Positions 43,900-53,198 of a stretch of DNA of 64,000 bases are shown here, one piece after another. Below the pieces are notes generated by a model, which was not told the DNA's origin, made no database searches, and saw only the letters and a list, made by a program, of their open reading frames with translations. Each line of letters begins with the position of its first letter. The stretch's first letter is position 1. A program made the translations under genes and the position numbers. This DNA comes from an uncultured Faecalicatena sp. (lineage in GTDB: Bacteria; Bacillota; Clostridia; Lachnospirales; Lachnospiraceae), in NCBI GenBank assembly GCA_948468385.1, contig CAOKHZ010000020.1, positions 17,814 through 81,813 on the forward strand. Reading direction: 5' to 3'.

Positions 43900-46359
43900 A
43901 TGAACAAAAATCATGCCATTTTTTCCACGTCTTTCTGGATGGAACCAGTACAAGTTCCCGAAAAGCCGGACATTTCCGATTCGTATTTCGAACCTTACGT
44001 GATGGATGATGACGACCGATTCTACCAGGATTTGCGCCCCGCGCAATTCGTCTGCTGCCCGCTCACCGTCAGCAAACCAGTCAAAAAGGCCGTACTTTAT
44101 GCGACCGCCCATGGCATTTACACGCTTTACCTAAACGGGCAACGCATCGGCAACCAAGAATTCGCTCCCGAATTCAGCCCTTATCAGAAATGCCTGATGT
44201 ATCAGTCCTATGATATCACCCCGCTCCTTAAAATAAGCAATCCTGCAAATGCAGCCCCTAGCCTTCTCACAATGGTTGTCGCTGGCGGTTGGTGGTGCGG
44301 CCATGTCGGCCTAAGCGGTGACAATTGCCAATACGGCGACCGATTGGCAATCTTGTTGGAGTGCCATATCGAGTACGAAGACGGTGATTTTGAAATCAAG
44401 GATTTCTCCGAGGCTAAGTCAAGCCCCTCGCACATCCGTTATGCCGACCTGTCCGTCGGGGAATACTATGACGCGTCGGCCGCTCCCGATTGGAGGCGCG
44501 ACGGCTTGGATCGCAATGACGCACGAAGCGGCGACAGCTTTGGTGACGACAACGCGCGAAACGATGCCGGCACACACTGGTTGCCGCTCAAAAAAATCGA
44601 CTTGCCCATGGACAACCTCGTGCCGCAAATAGGCGACGGCGTGCAAATCATCAAACGGCTGACGCCGCACGCCCTCACGCAAATGCCCGATGGTTCCTGG
44701 ATATTGGACGTGGGGCAAAACATTGCCGGTTATCTGGAAATCTCCCTTGATGCAAAAGCCGGATGCAAAATCACTCTGGAGCACACGGAAATGCTGGATG
44801 AAAAAGGAGAATTCTTACGCTGCATCAAAGGCCGCCACAAGGAACAGCGGGACGTTTACATTACTTGTGACGGACAGCAAAGCTGGCATCCCTCCTTTAC
44901 CTACCACGGTTTCCGTTATGTGAAAATCACTGGCTGGCCCGGCGTTCCTTCCCTAAGTCAATTTCATGCCTGCGTACTTTCCACTCCTCTTAGGCGCACC
45001 GGATTTTTCGAGTGCAGTGACGCACGGCTCAACAAATTACATGAAAATATCTGGTGGAGCCAGCTCGCCAACACGATTTCCATTCCCACCGACTGCCCGC
45101 AACGCGAAAAGGCGGGATGGACCGGCGATGCCATGATTTATTCGGAAACCATGTGCCTGCTTTCCGATGCCGAAGCATTCCTGCGCCGCTGGCTTTCCTA
45201 CTGCCGCGCCGAACAGCGCCCCGACGGAAGCGTTCCCATGGTCGTGCCATACTTAAGACAATATGAAAAATTTGCCGCCAATGTCGGCTCGCACACGTCT
45301 GCCGGTTGGGGAGACGCCATCGTCATCATTCCGTGGAACCTCTATTTTCACAGTGGAAATGTGGAAATCTTAGAAGAAAACTATGCCGCCATGAAAGCCT
45401 GGGCATCTTATGCCGAATCACACGCAAGAAATGGCCTGCCTGCCAATTTTTCCGAAATGGATTCCGAACGCCAGAAGCGTCAAACATATCTCTGGAACAC
45501 GGATTTCTGCTTTGGCGACTGGCTGTTACCTAGCGTCATGAAGCAGCCCGGTGCCGTCCCGATGGACAGTGCCGCTAAAACGGCGGAATTGATGGCATCC
45601 GCCTACTATGCAAACACCATTTGGTTAATGGAAAAGGTCGCGAGCGTATTGAAAGAGCAAGAGGATGCCGCCTATTATCATGACCTGCACGAAAAAATCC
45701 GTGCGGCTTTCATGGCGGAATACGTCCGTCCCGACGGCACTTTAACCCACGAATTCCAAGGAGCCTATGTCGTCAGCCTCAAATTTCACTTAGTGCCTCT
45801 CAAATTGAGAGCCCAAGCGGCCAGACGACTTTGCGAACTCATCGCGCAAAATGACGATTGCCTGGACACCGGCTTTTTAAGCGTCCACCTGCTGCTCGAC
45901 GTACTCGCTGAAACCGGTCATGCCAATGTCGCCTACAAACTGCTGTTTCAAACAAAATGTCCCGGGTGGCTCTACATGATAGAACACGGCGCGACCACGA
46001 TATGGGAAACGTGGGACTGCATAGGGTCTGACGGAAGCATCGGCGCATATTCGTACAATCATTACGCCTTTGGCTGTGTCGGAAAATGGTTCTATACAAG
46101 GCTTGCGGGAATTGTCGCCCAAGCCCCGGGCTACCGAAAAGTGCGAATCCGCCCCGGCCATGACAGCGGCCTGACTCATGTCCGCGCCACCGTCGAAACA
46201 CCCTATGGCCCATTGACCGTGGCCTGGGAAATTCTGTCTGGAACATTGCGGGTTGAAACCGTGATACCAAAGGAAATTGATGCACGGCTTTCCCTCCCCG
46301 GCCGTGAAATCAAACTTGCGAATGAAAAAAGCCAAAACTGGTGTAGCCTCATAGACTGA
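43900..46359 (+). CDS. GH78 alpha-L-rhamnosidase
   Basis: An 819-residue family 78 enzyme with canonical motifs: N-terminal jelly roll (LYLNGQRIGNQEFAPEFSPY), DCPQREKAGWTGD near residue 398 with the acid Glu, and HGATTIWETWD near 700 with the likely base Glu. It removes terminal alpha-L-rhamnose from rhamnogalacturonan or plant glycosides. AAAGGAG precedes the ATG. It converges with the sulfatase/ABC operon. The segment at about 190-225 is Asp/Arg/Asn-rich and looks like a surface insert. No signal peptide. Confidence 0.93.
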   Translation: MNKNHAIFSTSFWMEPVQVPEKPDISDSYFEPYVMDDDDRFYQDLRPAQFVCCPLTVSKPVKKAVLYATAHGIYTLYLNGQRIGNQEFAPEFSPYQKCLMYQSYDITPLLKISNPANAAPSLLTMVVAGGWWCGHVGLSGDNCQYGDRLAILLECHIEYEDGDFEIKDFSEAKSSPSHIRYADLSVGEYYDASAAPDWRRDGLDRNDARSGDSFGDDNARNDAGTHWLPLKKIDLPMDNLVPQIGDGVQIIKRLTPHALTQMPDGSWILDVGQNIAGYLEISLDAKAGCKITLEHTEMLDEKGEFLRCIKGRHKEQRDVYITCDGQQSWHPSFTYHGFRYVKITGWPGVPSLSQFHACVLSTPLRRTGFFECSDARLNKLHENIWWSQLANTISIPTDCPQREKAGWTGDAMIYSETMCLLSDAEAFLRRWLSYCRAEQRPDGSVPMVVPYLRQYEKFAANVGSHTSAGWGDAIVIIPWNLYFHSGNVEILEENYAAMKAWASYAESHARNGLPANFSEMDSERQKRQTYLWNTDFCFGDWLLPSVMKQPGAVPMDSAAKTAELMASAYYANTIWLMEKVASVLKEQEDAAYYHDLHEKIRAAFMAEYVRPDGTLTHEFQGAYVVSLKFHLVPLKLRAQAARRLCELIAQNDDCLDTGFLSVHLLLDVLAETGHANVAYKLLFQTKCPGWLYMIEHGATTIWETWDCIGSDGSIGAYSYNHYAFGCVGKWFYTRLAGIVAQAPGYRKVRIRPGHDSGLTHVRATVETPYGPLTVAWEILSGTLRVETVIPKEIDARLSLPGREIKLANEKSQNWCSLID

Positions 46360-46401
46360 GGTTGCACCAATTTTATGCCTATCTTCATTTTCCATCGCAA
46401 T

Positions 46402-46475
46402 CGAGTAGGGGAGATTTTTCCCCTGCTCGTCGCGCCGGGACAGACTGCGTAAGGAGCATATACCTTTCTGTCCCG
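46402..46475. repeat. Compound hairpin, dispersed family copy 2
   Basis: CGAGTAGGGG with CCCCTGCTCG (46402-46429) followed by CGGGACAG with CTGTCCCG (46436-46475), enclosing CTGCGTAAGGAGCATATACC. Order, spacing and first-hairpin sequence match 32132-32208. It lies between convergent GH78 and permease genes. Confidence 0.75.
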
Positions 46476-46488
46476 TTGCATAACAACA

Positions 46489-46518
46489 GCGGCTCATTTT
46501 TGCGAGCCGCCGTAACTT
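46489..46518 (+). terminator. Terminator after the GH78 gene
   Basis: GCGGCTC and GAGCCGC (46489-46495 with 46504-46510) with the loop ATTTTTGC, followed by CGTAACTTTTT on the plus strand. Confidence 0.65.
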
Positions 46519-46545
46519 TTTAACCGAACTATGTTTTTTAATCTT

Positions 46546-47520
46546 TCAAGCCTGCGCCTGCGCCCTTTTCGCGAATTCCTGATCCGCCTTGATTTTGTCA
46601 ATCAGTCCCGTGTTGGCCGCATAGCTTAACAACACCAACAATATCAAGCCCTGGATAATCGTCTGCATGTTCGAATTCAATCCCACGATGGTAAGGCCCG
46701 ATGCCAAAAGCTTCATTGAGAACACTCCTATTGGAACGCTGACGGCCTTGTTGACATTTTTTCCGAGGAACTTACCTAAAAACATTCCGGTAAAGGATTC
46801 CATCTGCACCGGCATGGATCCCATCGCCGCCACATTGTCCACGCTCCCCTTCGATACATACATCAGTGCACCGATGGAGAAAAACACGCCCGTCAAGATA
46901 AAGCTCATCAGCTTTACCTTGTCTATGTCCAGCCCCGCGCCCATGGCAATAGCCGGATTTTCCCCTATCGCCTTCATGTTATGTCCTAGCACCGTGTATT
47001 CCGTAATGACATAAAACACCACGCACATTACGATCATAATGATAAAGCAGTATGGGCTTAAAGCAAGCTTCGTCATGTCGATTGGCAACGTGCAGCCTCC
47101 CGGATAAAAAATCCTCGGCACCGCTTCATAGACCATCGTCAATCCTAATGACAGCACGACGCACGGAACTCGAAACGCATTGTAAAGACCGCCTTGTATC
47201 GTCATCAGACCGGTTCCAATCAACAAGCAGAAGAAAATCAGCCCCGGAATTCCGGTTCCCGTGGCCACGGCCAGATTTCCACCGATGACCGCGCCGCAAA
47301 TCATCGAGGCGCCGCCCGCAAAATTCATCATTCCCATGTTCAAGTTCAACGTCAGTCCCAGACAGACAATCGTCCCCATCACGGACTGTCGAAGTGCCGT
47401 CATTAAAATCCGGCCGCTTATGAACGAGCCTTTTGTCGCCACCGCGAAAACGAGTAGTAATGCAATGGGCAAAATCAACACTTCCATGAGATTTTTGATA
47501 TAAACCATTCCTTTTTTCAT
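46546..47520 (-). CDS. Sugar ABC permease, RbsC/RhaQ type
   Basis: A 324-residue CUT2-class permease (branched-chain/ribose type) with 8-10 hydrophobic segments and the GNxxAxxxxG-like GENPAIAMGAG motif. AGGAG lies 6 nt before the ATG. It is the last gene of the sulfatase operon and one of two permeases flanking the binding-protein gene. Two different permeases plus a double ATPase and a type 1 binding protein is the layout of rhamnose (RhaSTPQ) or galactofuranose (Ytf) systems. Confidence 0.9.
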   Translation of the reverse strand: MKKGMVYIKNLMEVLILPIALLLVFAVATKGSFISGRILMTALRQSVMGTIVCLGLTLNLNMGMMNFAGGASMICGAVIGGNLAVATGTGIPGLIFFCLLIGTGLMTIQGGLYNAFRVPCVVLSLGLTMVYEAVPRIFYPGGCTLPIDMTKLALSPYCFIIMIVMCVVFYVITEYTVLGHNMKAIGENPAIAMGAGLDIDKVKLMSFILTGVFFSIGALMYVSKGSVDNVAAMGSMPVQMESFTGMFLGKFLGKNVNKAVSVPIGVFSMKLLASGLTIVGLNSNMQTIIQGLILLVLLSYAANTGLIDKIKADQEFAKRAQAQA

Positions 47521-47529
47521 ATCGTGCTC

Positions 47530-48708
47530 CTAGTTTGAACGTCGGGACATCAAATCTTCAATCGTATAATTGTCACAGATTCCCGCAAAATCTTCGGCAG
47601 TAAACTCTTCGTTAAAATAGTGTACCATGTTCATCATCTCTTCCGCATTATACGGCGGCACGTCCCCGACCACGTACTTCTCCATCGCCTCGAAATCCTC
47701 CACCGACTTGATTTCCATACTGTTTCTCGTCATTAATCTCGTTTCATCATCAATCATTTTACTCTCATCCAGCAAATAATTATACAGTGCAAGGAAACAC
47801 GTCATGGTAATGGCCGATTTGCCTCCGGTACAATATACCAACGTACCATTTTCCAGCAGTTGCTTGTCCGACGACGCATAACCGACCGTCGCCAATTTCA
47901 CGGAACCCACAAGTCCTTCCGTCACCATCGCCTGCGACACGCCGTCATTGGCAATGACACAGAAGATTCCGTCCATTTCTGGAAACGCGGAGGCAAACGT
48001 CGCCACGGCATCGGCATATTGCCCGCGGCTCTGATTGTCCGCCAACAACTCCATGTCGTCATGTTCGGCCACGAAATCAAGGAAACCTATTCCCCTATTG
48101 TCAATGGATTCGCTGATTCCCACCGTCATCCTAGCAATACACACCTTGCGGCATCCGGCCTCGTAAAGCGCCGCTCCGGCCGCATAGCCTTGTGCATAGT
48201 CGTCCTCGCAGACGCTGCCCAGATAATTCGCTTTTCCGGCCAGCTCCTTCGTCATCTCTTCCCCGATGTCCGGCTGATTGACCATCGGCACGTCTCCCGC
48301 CGCCTCCACGCAGGCCGCCGTCTTGACACAAGCGCCGATAATGCCGTCCGTATCCGAGGCCACCGCCGTCTCAATCGCCGCAATCGTATTTTCCGTGGTA
48401 TTCGAAGTCTCCACATAATTGAAGGTCACGTTGAAATGCTTTTCAATATATTCCAGCATCTGCTTTGTCTCCACTCCCTGACTATCCGTAAAATTTCCCA
48501 ACATGACAGTGATGTTAAAATGAGGTGCCGCCGCCAATGTCTCGTCCACGTCCGCCGCAGAAGTGTCCTCCAGCTTTGTCTGATTCTCTTCCTTTTGTCC
48601 GCCCTGCTCCTCCTTTTTGTCTTCTCCCGAGCTGCCGCATCCAACCATTGCAAATACCATTGCCGCACTCAGTAACAGTGCCGTCCATTTTTTAATCTGT
48701 CGTTTCAT
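47530..48708 (-). CDS. Lipoprotein sugar-binding protein, Peripla_BP_4 type
   Basis: A 392-residue binding protein of the ribose/rhamnose class. Lipobox MVGC near residue 24 is followed by a Glu/Lys/Gln-rich linker, then the two-lobed domain (VASDTDGIIGACVKTAAC, GIFCVIANDGVSQAM). It passes ligand to the flanking permeases. Given the convergent alpha-rhamnosidase, rhamnose or a rhamnosyl sugar is a reasonable but unproven ligand. Confidence 0.9.
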   Translation of the reverse strand: MKRQIKKWTALLLSAAMVFAMVGCGSSGEDKKEEQGGQKEENQTKLEDTSAADVDETLAAAPHFNITVMLGNFTDSQGVETKQMLEYIEKHFNVTFNYVETSNTTENTIAAIETAVASDTDGIIGACVKTAACVEAAGDVPMVNQPDIGEEMTKELAGKANYLGSVCEDDYAQGYAAGAALYEAGCRKVCIARMTVGISESIDNRGIGFLDFVAEHDDMELLADNQSRGQYADAVATFASAFPEMDGIFCVIANDGVSQAMVTEGLVGSVKLATVGYASSDKQLLENGTLVYCTGGKSAITMTCFLALYNYLLDESKMIDDETRLMTRNSMEIKSVEDFEAMEKYVVGDVPPYNAEEMMNMVHYFNEEFTAEDFAGICDNYTIEDLMSRRSN

Positions 48709-48807
48709 AACGTTTCTCCTTTTTCTTTTTCATTTTCATGAGTGTTTCCACATTCGCACCGCGTTCCCTGTTCTCTTCCTTTTTTGTCCACCGCCGTTTT
48801 CCCATCA

Positions 48808-49821
48808 TCAGGAAACCAATTTTCCCGAACTTCTGTCGTAAGACAAGCCTACGATTACGATAAACAACAATCCTTTGATCCCATTGATGATATTGGCATC
48901 CAAATTACATAACAAAAGCCCGTTGCTCAAAATACAGACCGTCATCGCGCCAAGAATCGCATTGATGATTTTGGAACGCTGTCCCCCTTTCAAAGGAAAG
49001 CCGCCAAGCGCGATACATGTCATCAGGTTAAACTCCGTGCCAGAACCGCTGGTATTGGAAACGCCGGCCGCCCGAAACAACGAGAAAATTCCCGCAATCC
49101 CCACGCAAACACCCAAAAACACATAGCCCCAGATGACATACTTGCTGACATTGATACCCGATTCCCGTGCCACCGTCCGATTTCCGCCGATAATTTTCGC
49201 CTTCTTCCCGATTCCGGTATATTCGAACAAATAATAGCCTGCCACAATAATTGCAATCAATACAAAAAGCTTGACCGCCACGTTGTCGATAAAGCGATAG
49301 TCATTGTAAGAAATATTGAGCTGGCCGCTTTCCGAACTCGTGGTCACCATGTTCAAGACCCCCATCAAGACCATTCGAAGCCCAAGCGAGCCGACGAACA
49401 CCGGTATCTTCAAATACAAGGCACAACATGCCACGCTGACCGAAGATGCCACCGGCACCAACACGCCCACGAACAAGGCGATCGCCAACGGAACCCGATT
49501 GGCCAGAATCATCGTCACGATGACAAATTCTGCCAATCCCATCGACGCGCCCACCGTAAAATCCATCCCGCCGTGCGCATATACGAACGAGGCTCCCACC
49601 GCTACGATAATCATGACAAACGATTGATTCAATATATTTGCCAGATTATTGGTGGAAAACAGATTTCCGCCGGTCGCGATGGCCAACGCCGTAACGACGA
49701 ATACGAATCCCGCGTAAGGAATCAGATTCATCACCAAATCCTTTTGCCGCGCCTTTTTATCAAGCTGCTGTTGGATCAGCAAATTTTCCTCACTCGTTCT
49801 TGACACTTGCTTACCGCCCAT
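48808..49821 (-). CDS. Sugar ABC permease, RbsC/RhaP type
   Basis: A 337-residue CUT2 permease with a cytoplasmic N-terminal tail of about 35 residues and 8-10 hydrophobic segments. GGAGG precedes the ATG. It is 18 bp after the ATPase gene and 100 bp before the binding-protein gene. Confidence 0.9.
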   Translation of the reverse strand: MGGKQVSRTSEENLLIQQQLDKKARQKDLVMNLIPYAGFVFVVTALAIATGGNLFSTNNLANILNQSFVMIIVAVGASFVYAHGGMDFTVGASMGLAEFVIVTMILANRVPLAIALFVGVLVPVASSVSVACCALYLKIPVFVGSLGLRMVLMGVLNMVTTSSESGQLNISYNDYRFIDNVAVKLFVLIAIIVAGYYLFEYTGIGKKAKIIGGNRTVARESGINVSKYVIWGYVFLGVCVGIAGIFSLFRAAGVSNTSGSGTEFNLMTCIALGGFPLKGGQRSKIINAILGAMTVCILSNGLLLCNLDANIINGIKGLLFIVIVGLSYDRSSGKLVS

Positions 49822-49839
49822 ATGCCCTCTCCCTCCTTC

Positions 49840-51345
49840 CTAAATAATGTATTCAATCACGTCATGCTCCCCAAGTTGTTCCTCACGTTTAAATTCCTTG
49901 GAAATCACTCCGTCTTTAAACAACAGCACCCTATCAGACATTCCTAAAAGCTCGGGCAATTCTTCCGAAATCAGGACAATGCCCTTGCCTTCCTTTTTTA
50001 ATCGCTCCATCAACCGATACATGTCCGTCTTGACACCGATGTCGATTCCCCTGGTCGGACAATCCATGATGAAAACATCACAATCATTACCCAGCCATTT
50101 GGAAAATGCCACCTTCTGCTTGTTACCACCGGAAAGTTCCTTGACCAATTGTTTGCCGTTACGGCATTTGATGCCGAGCTTTCCGATTTGCTCTTGCACC
50201 ACACTCTCTTCCTCGCCTGGGCGGATAAAGCCGACTTTATTTTCCAACTTGTCCCAGACCGGCACCAAGATATTGTTGGCAATGGAACCCGTCAAGACAA
50301 TGGATTCATTGTCCCTGTCCTTTGGAATATAAGCCATCCCATTTTTCACGGCAGACTGCGGGGACGTAATTTCCTTCCCTTTCCGCGGCAGTGTCACCGA
50401 ACCGGTCAGCACCTTGTCAATGCCGAACAACGCCCGCCCCACTTCATGCATGCCGCTGCCTGACAAACCGCCAAACCCCAAAATCTCGCCCGCGTGAACC
50501 TCCAGCGAAATGTTTTGAAACCACGGCCTGACGGAAATGTGATCCGCCTTTAACAACACCTCGCTCCCGCTGCTGCCACTTACATCGGCCCGATAATACT
50601 CACCGTTAATCTCACGGCCAACCATCAGCTTACGCATCCGTTCCACCGACATGCTTTCCTGGTCCAGCGTGTCAATGATGACCCCGTCACGCAGCACCGT
50701 AATCGTATTGCAGACCTCCATCAACTCGTCCAGGTCATGGCTGATGAAAAACACCGCCTTGTTTTCCTCATGCATTCTGCGAATCAAATTATAAATGATG
50801 GTGCGTCCTTTTTGCGCCAACGCCGTGGTCGTCTCGTCAATGATAAGCACGTCCGGCCCCGTCGACATCGCCCTTGCTATCTCCACGATTTTACGATCCT
50901 CGAAATTGAGCACCGACGTCATCATGTCGCCCCGGATGTCCGGTGCCCCAATGTCCGCCAGCACGGCATCCGCGGCACGATTGATTTTTTTCCAATCGAG
51001 AATTCCAAACTTTGAAAACTCGCCAAGCCGTCCGGCAAAAATGTTGGATGCCACCGTGATTCCCGGTATCGCCCCCATCTCCTGCACGATCATGCTGATT
51101 CCATGCCGCTGCGCGTCCACCATGTCCTTTGGGCTATACGGTTCGCCCTTGAGGTACAGTTCGCCGCTGTCAGCTTTCTGCAAGCCTGCCACGAGTGACG
51201 AGAACGTGGATTTCCCGGAACCGTTTTCACCAATCAGCCCCCGGATTTCACCCCGGCGAATCTCAATGTCAACATCAATCAGCGCCCTTGTCGGTCCGAA
51301 TGACTTGCAGATTTTTTTTGCGGTAATTAAATTTTCCTCCCGCAT
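49840..51345 (-). CDS. Sugar ABC ATPase with two nucleotide domains
   Basis: A 501-residue fused ATPase of the RbsA/MglA/RhaT class. The first domain has Walker A GENGSGKST and Walker B DVLIIDETTTALA. The second has a degenerate P-loop (GFGGLSGSGMHEVG) but intact LSGGNKQKVAFSKWL. It energises the two CUT2 permeases downstream. GGGGG precedes the ATG, 64 bp after the sulfatase gene. Confidence 0.93.
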   Translation of the reverse strand: MREENLITAKKICKSFGPTRALIDVDIEIRRGEIRGLIGENGSGKSTFSSLVAGLQKADSGELYLKGEPYSPKDMVDAQRHGISMIVQEMGAIPGITVASNIFAGRLGEFSKFGILDWKKINRAADAVLADIGAPDIRGDMMTSVLNFEDRKIVEIARAMSTGPDVLIIDETTTALAQKGRTIIYNLIRRMHEENKAVFFISHDLDELMEVCNTITVLRDGVIIDTLDQESMSVERMRKLMVGREINGEYYRADVSGSSGSEVLLKADHISVRPWFQNISLEVHAGEILGFGGLSGSGMHEVGRALFGIDKVLTGSVTLPRKGKEITSPQSAVKNGMAYIPKDRDNESIVLTGSIANNILVPVWDKLENKVGFIRPGEEESVVQEQIGKLGIKCRNGKQLVKELSGGNKQKVAFSKWLGNDCDVFIMDCPTRGIDIGVKTDMYRLMERLKKEGKGIVLISEELPELLGMSDRVLLFKDGVISKEFKREEQLGEHDVIEYII

Positions 51346-51409
51346 CGGATATTCCCCCTTTCTTTCATAATATAAAGTTTTAAAAGTACTTTCCTCCTGA
51401 AATCATAAC

Positions 51410-52852
51410 TTAATGTGTAAATAAACCGGCAAAAAATATCTCGCTCTCCTGCCACAATTCATCAAGATGATGACGCTTTAACAACTCCTGCCATGGTATG
51501 TAGCCGTCATGCAGACGCACCTCGTTTTCCAGCATTTCCATCATCCGTTCCCTTTGCTCGCGCCAGGCCGGATTTTTCACGATGTCACATGTTTGAAACG
51601 GATCCGCCTCCATATCATACATGCACACGGCCTTTCCTTCCTGGTTCGTCACCAACAGCCGCTTTCCATCAGTCAATGCCCTCCATGACGGCAATTCCCG
51701 ATTCTTCGCCTGATGGCACGGCACATAACTATATAAGTACACATATTCTTGCCCTTTTCGCGAAGGATCTTTCATTTCCCCACTCAAATCATGTCCGTCC
51801 ACTTTAGATTCAAATCGTAGTCCGGCCAAACCGGCCAGCGTCGGCGCCACATCGACCAACGACAAAAGCTGCCCCCGCTCTCCCGCCGGAATATGTCCCG
51901 GCCAGCTTATCACGAACGGTACTCTGGTGCTTTCGTCAAAATACATCTGCTTGTTCAAATATCCATGACTGCCCAACATGTCTCCGTGGTCAGACGTATA
52001 CACAAAAATCGTATCTTGAGACAATCCGCTTTCATCCAACCATTTCATCAGTCTTCCAATCTGCCGATCAATCAGTTCGATGTGGGCATAATAACCGGCA
52101 TAAAACTTTTGCAAGTCATACGGTTCAATGGATACCTCCCCTGCCCGCACCGGCTCCGAGACATTCTCCCGAAACGTCACATTTCGGCATAATGTCTCGC
52201 TTTTCTTTGGCTCCGGCAATCTCAGATAAGGATCGTGCGGCGCCCCATATCCTAAGAACAATGCAAACGGTTTCCTTTGTGCCTCGCTTTTTCGTTCTCC
52301 GTCTTGCACCTCGTCGAATCGACATTTCCCGCTACGCCGCTCCCCCACTACCTGCTCCAAAAATTGTAACGCCAACGTGGTTTCCCCTTCGGGCGCATAA
52401 CCTTCAATCGGAAACCGTTGGTTATTATTATCGTCATAATACCCCGACAGATAATCGTGATTACAGTTATTGGCGCGCCAATATTGAAACCCCAGCCGGT
52501 TATAATGTGTGATGAACTGGTCTCGCGGCGCACCTCCCAAATGCCATTTTCCCACGTATGCCGTAGTATAACCAGCTTGATTTAATACATCCGCAATCGA
52601 TGTACATTGTGGACGAATCGGCAAATCATTTGCCGCCGCGCCGTGCCGCAGGGCATGTTGCCCGGTCAGAAGCGTCCCCCGCGCCGGCACGCATACCGGA
52701 CAGTTGGAGTAGGCCGAACGAAAGACCGCCCCCCGCTTTGCCAACCGATCCAGATTTGGTGTCGTCACCTCCGTATTTCCCGCATATCCCACATCGCAAA
52801 AACGATGCTGGTCGGAAAACACAAAAATGATATTTGGTAATTTCGTTTTCAT
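51410..52852 (-). CDS. Type I sulfatase (formylglycine-dependent)
   Basis: A 480-residue alkaline-phosphatase-fold sulfatase. Cys54 in CVPAR is the C-x-P-x-R site to be oxidised to formylglycine; SDQH near 13-16 and TSDHGDMLGSHG near 275 bind the metal ion, and GKWHLGG is conserved. It removes sulfate (or acts on phosphonate esters in some relatives) from sugars. In anaerobes the Cys is matured by a radical-SAM enzyme, not encoded here. GAGGAG precedes the ATG at 52852; the longer frame lacks a site. No signal peptide, so it would act on an imported sulfated sugar. Confidence 0.9.
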   Translation of the reverse strand: MKTKLPNIIFVFSDQHRFCDVGYAGNTEVTTPNLDRLAKRGAVFRSAYSNCPVCVPARGTLLTGQHALRHGAAANDLPIRPQCTSIADVLNQAGYTTAYVGKWHLGGAPRDQFITHYNRLGFQYWRANNCNHDYLSGYYDDNNNQRFPIEGYAPEGETTLALQFLEQVVGERRSGKCRFDEVQDGERKSEAQRKPFALFLGYGAPHDPYLRLPEPKKSETLCRNVTFRENVSEPVRAGEVSIEPYDLQKFYAGYYAHIELIDRQIGRLMKWLDESGLSQDTIFVYTSDHGDMLGSHGYLNKQMYFDESTRVPFVISWPGHIPAGERGQLLSLVDVAPTLAGLAGLRFESKVDGHDLSGEMKDPSRKGQEYVYLYSYVPCHQAKNRELPSWRALTDGKRLLVTNQEGKAVCMYDMEADPFQTCDIVKNPAWREQRERMMEMLENEVRLHDGYIPWQELLKRHHLDELWQESEIFFAGLFTH

Positions 52853-52877
52853 TCCGACTCCTCTTTTTTGACTTGGA

Positions 52878-52940
52878 ACTATTGCAATAGTCATTTCTAA
52901 TGTACGACTCCATTTTAATCCACGCTTCATCGTTTGACAA
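52878..52940 (-). promoter_or_regulatory. Promoter and operator candidate of the sulfatase/ABC operon
   Basis: -35 TTGTCA (52935-52940), 17-nt spacer, -10 TAAAAT (52912-52917) on the minus strand. A perfect 14-bp palindrome ACTATTGCAATAGT (52878-52891) lies just past the start point. Next to it TCATTTCTAATGTACGAC (52891-52908) matches 16 of 18 bases of 43830-43847, upstream of the GH78 gene. Confidence 0.65.
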
Positions 52941-53003
52941 TTTTTTGCCTTGCCCAAAAACTACGAATTCTTGCTCCCACGTCACAAGATATATCCAGAA
53001 TAA

Positions 53004-53130
53004 AGAGTCCGGCCTGCCGGACTCTCGCGCCGGAGCGCGGCTGCGTCAGCAGCCATTTTCCTTAGGCGCGAAGTGCGCATCCCCCAGAGGGTTTCGTATC
53101 ATAGGGAACGAAGTTTCCTATGATACGAAA
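53004..53130. repeat. Compound hairpin cluster, dispersed family copy 3
   Basis: AGAGTCCGG with CCGGACTCT (53004-53025); then CGCGCC with GGCGCG (53026-53070) enclosing GGCTGC-GTCA-GCAGCC and ATTTTCCTT; then a 14-bp perfect stem (53092-53105 with 53117-53130). The second unit shares CTGCGTMAG and CCTT with copy 2. It fills the gap between the AraC gene and the sulfatase promoter. Confidence 0.7.
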
Positions 53131-53132
53131 AA

Positions 53133-53160
53133 AGCAGAAACCCGCCTCCAGATTTCTGCT
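53133..53160 (-). terminator. Bidirectional terminator of the AraC gene
   Basis: AGCAGAAA pairs with TTTCTGCT (53133-53140 with 53153-53160); TTTTTTCG follows on the minus strand and TTTTATTT on the plus strand. Confidence 0.75.
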
Positions 53161-53198
53161 TTTTATTTCCTTATTCGTATCATTGTACAATAGCAATG

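Noticed and set aside
51021-51040. CTCGCCAAG match to the araB-araD hairpin tip
   Set aside because: It lies in the coding sequence of the sugar ATPase, without flanking pairing or the second conserved block.
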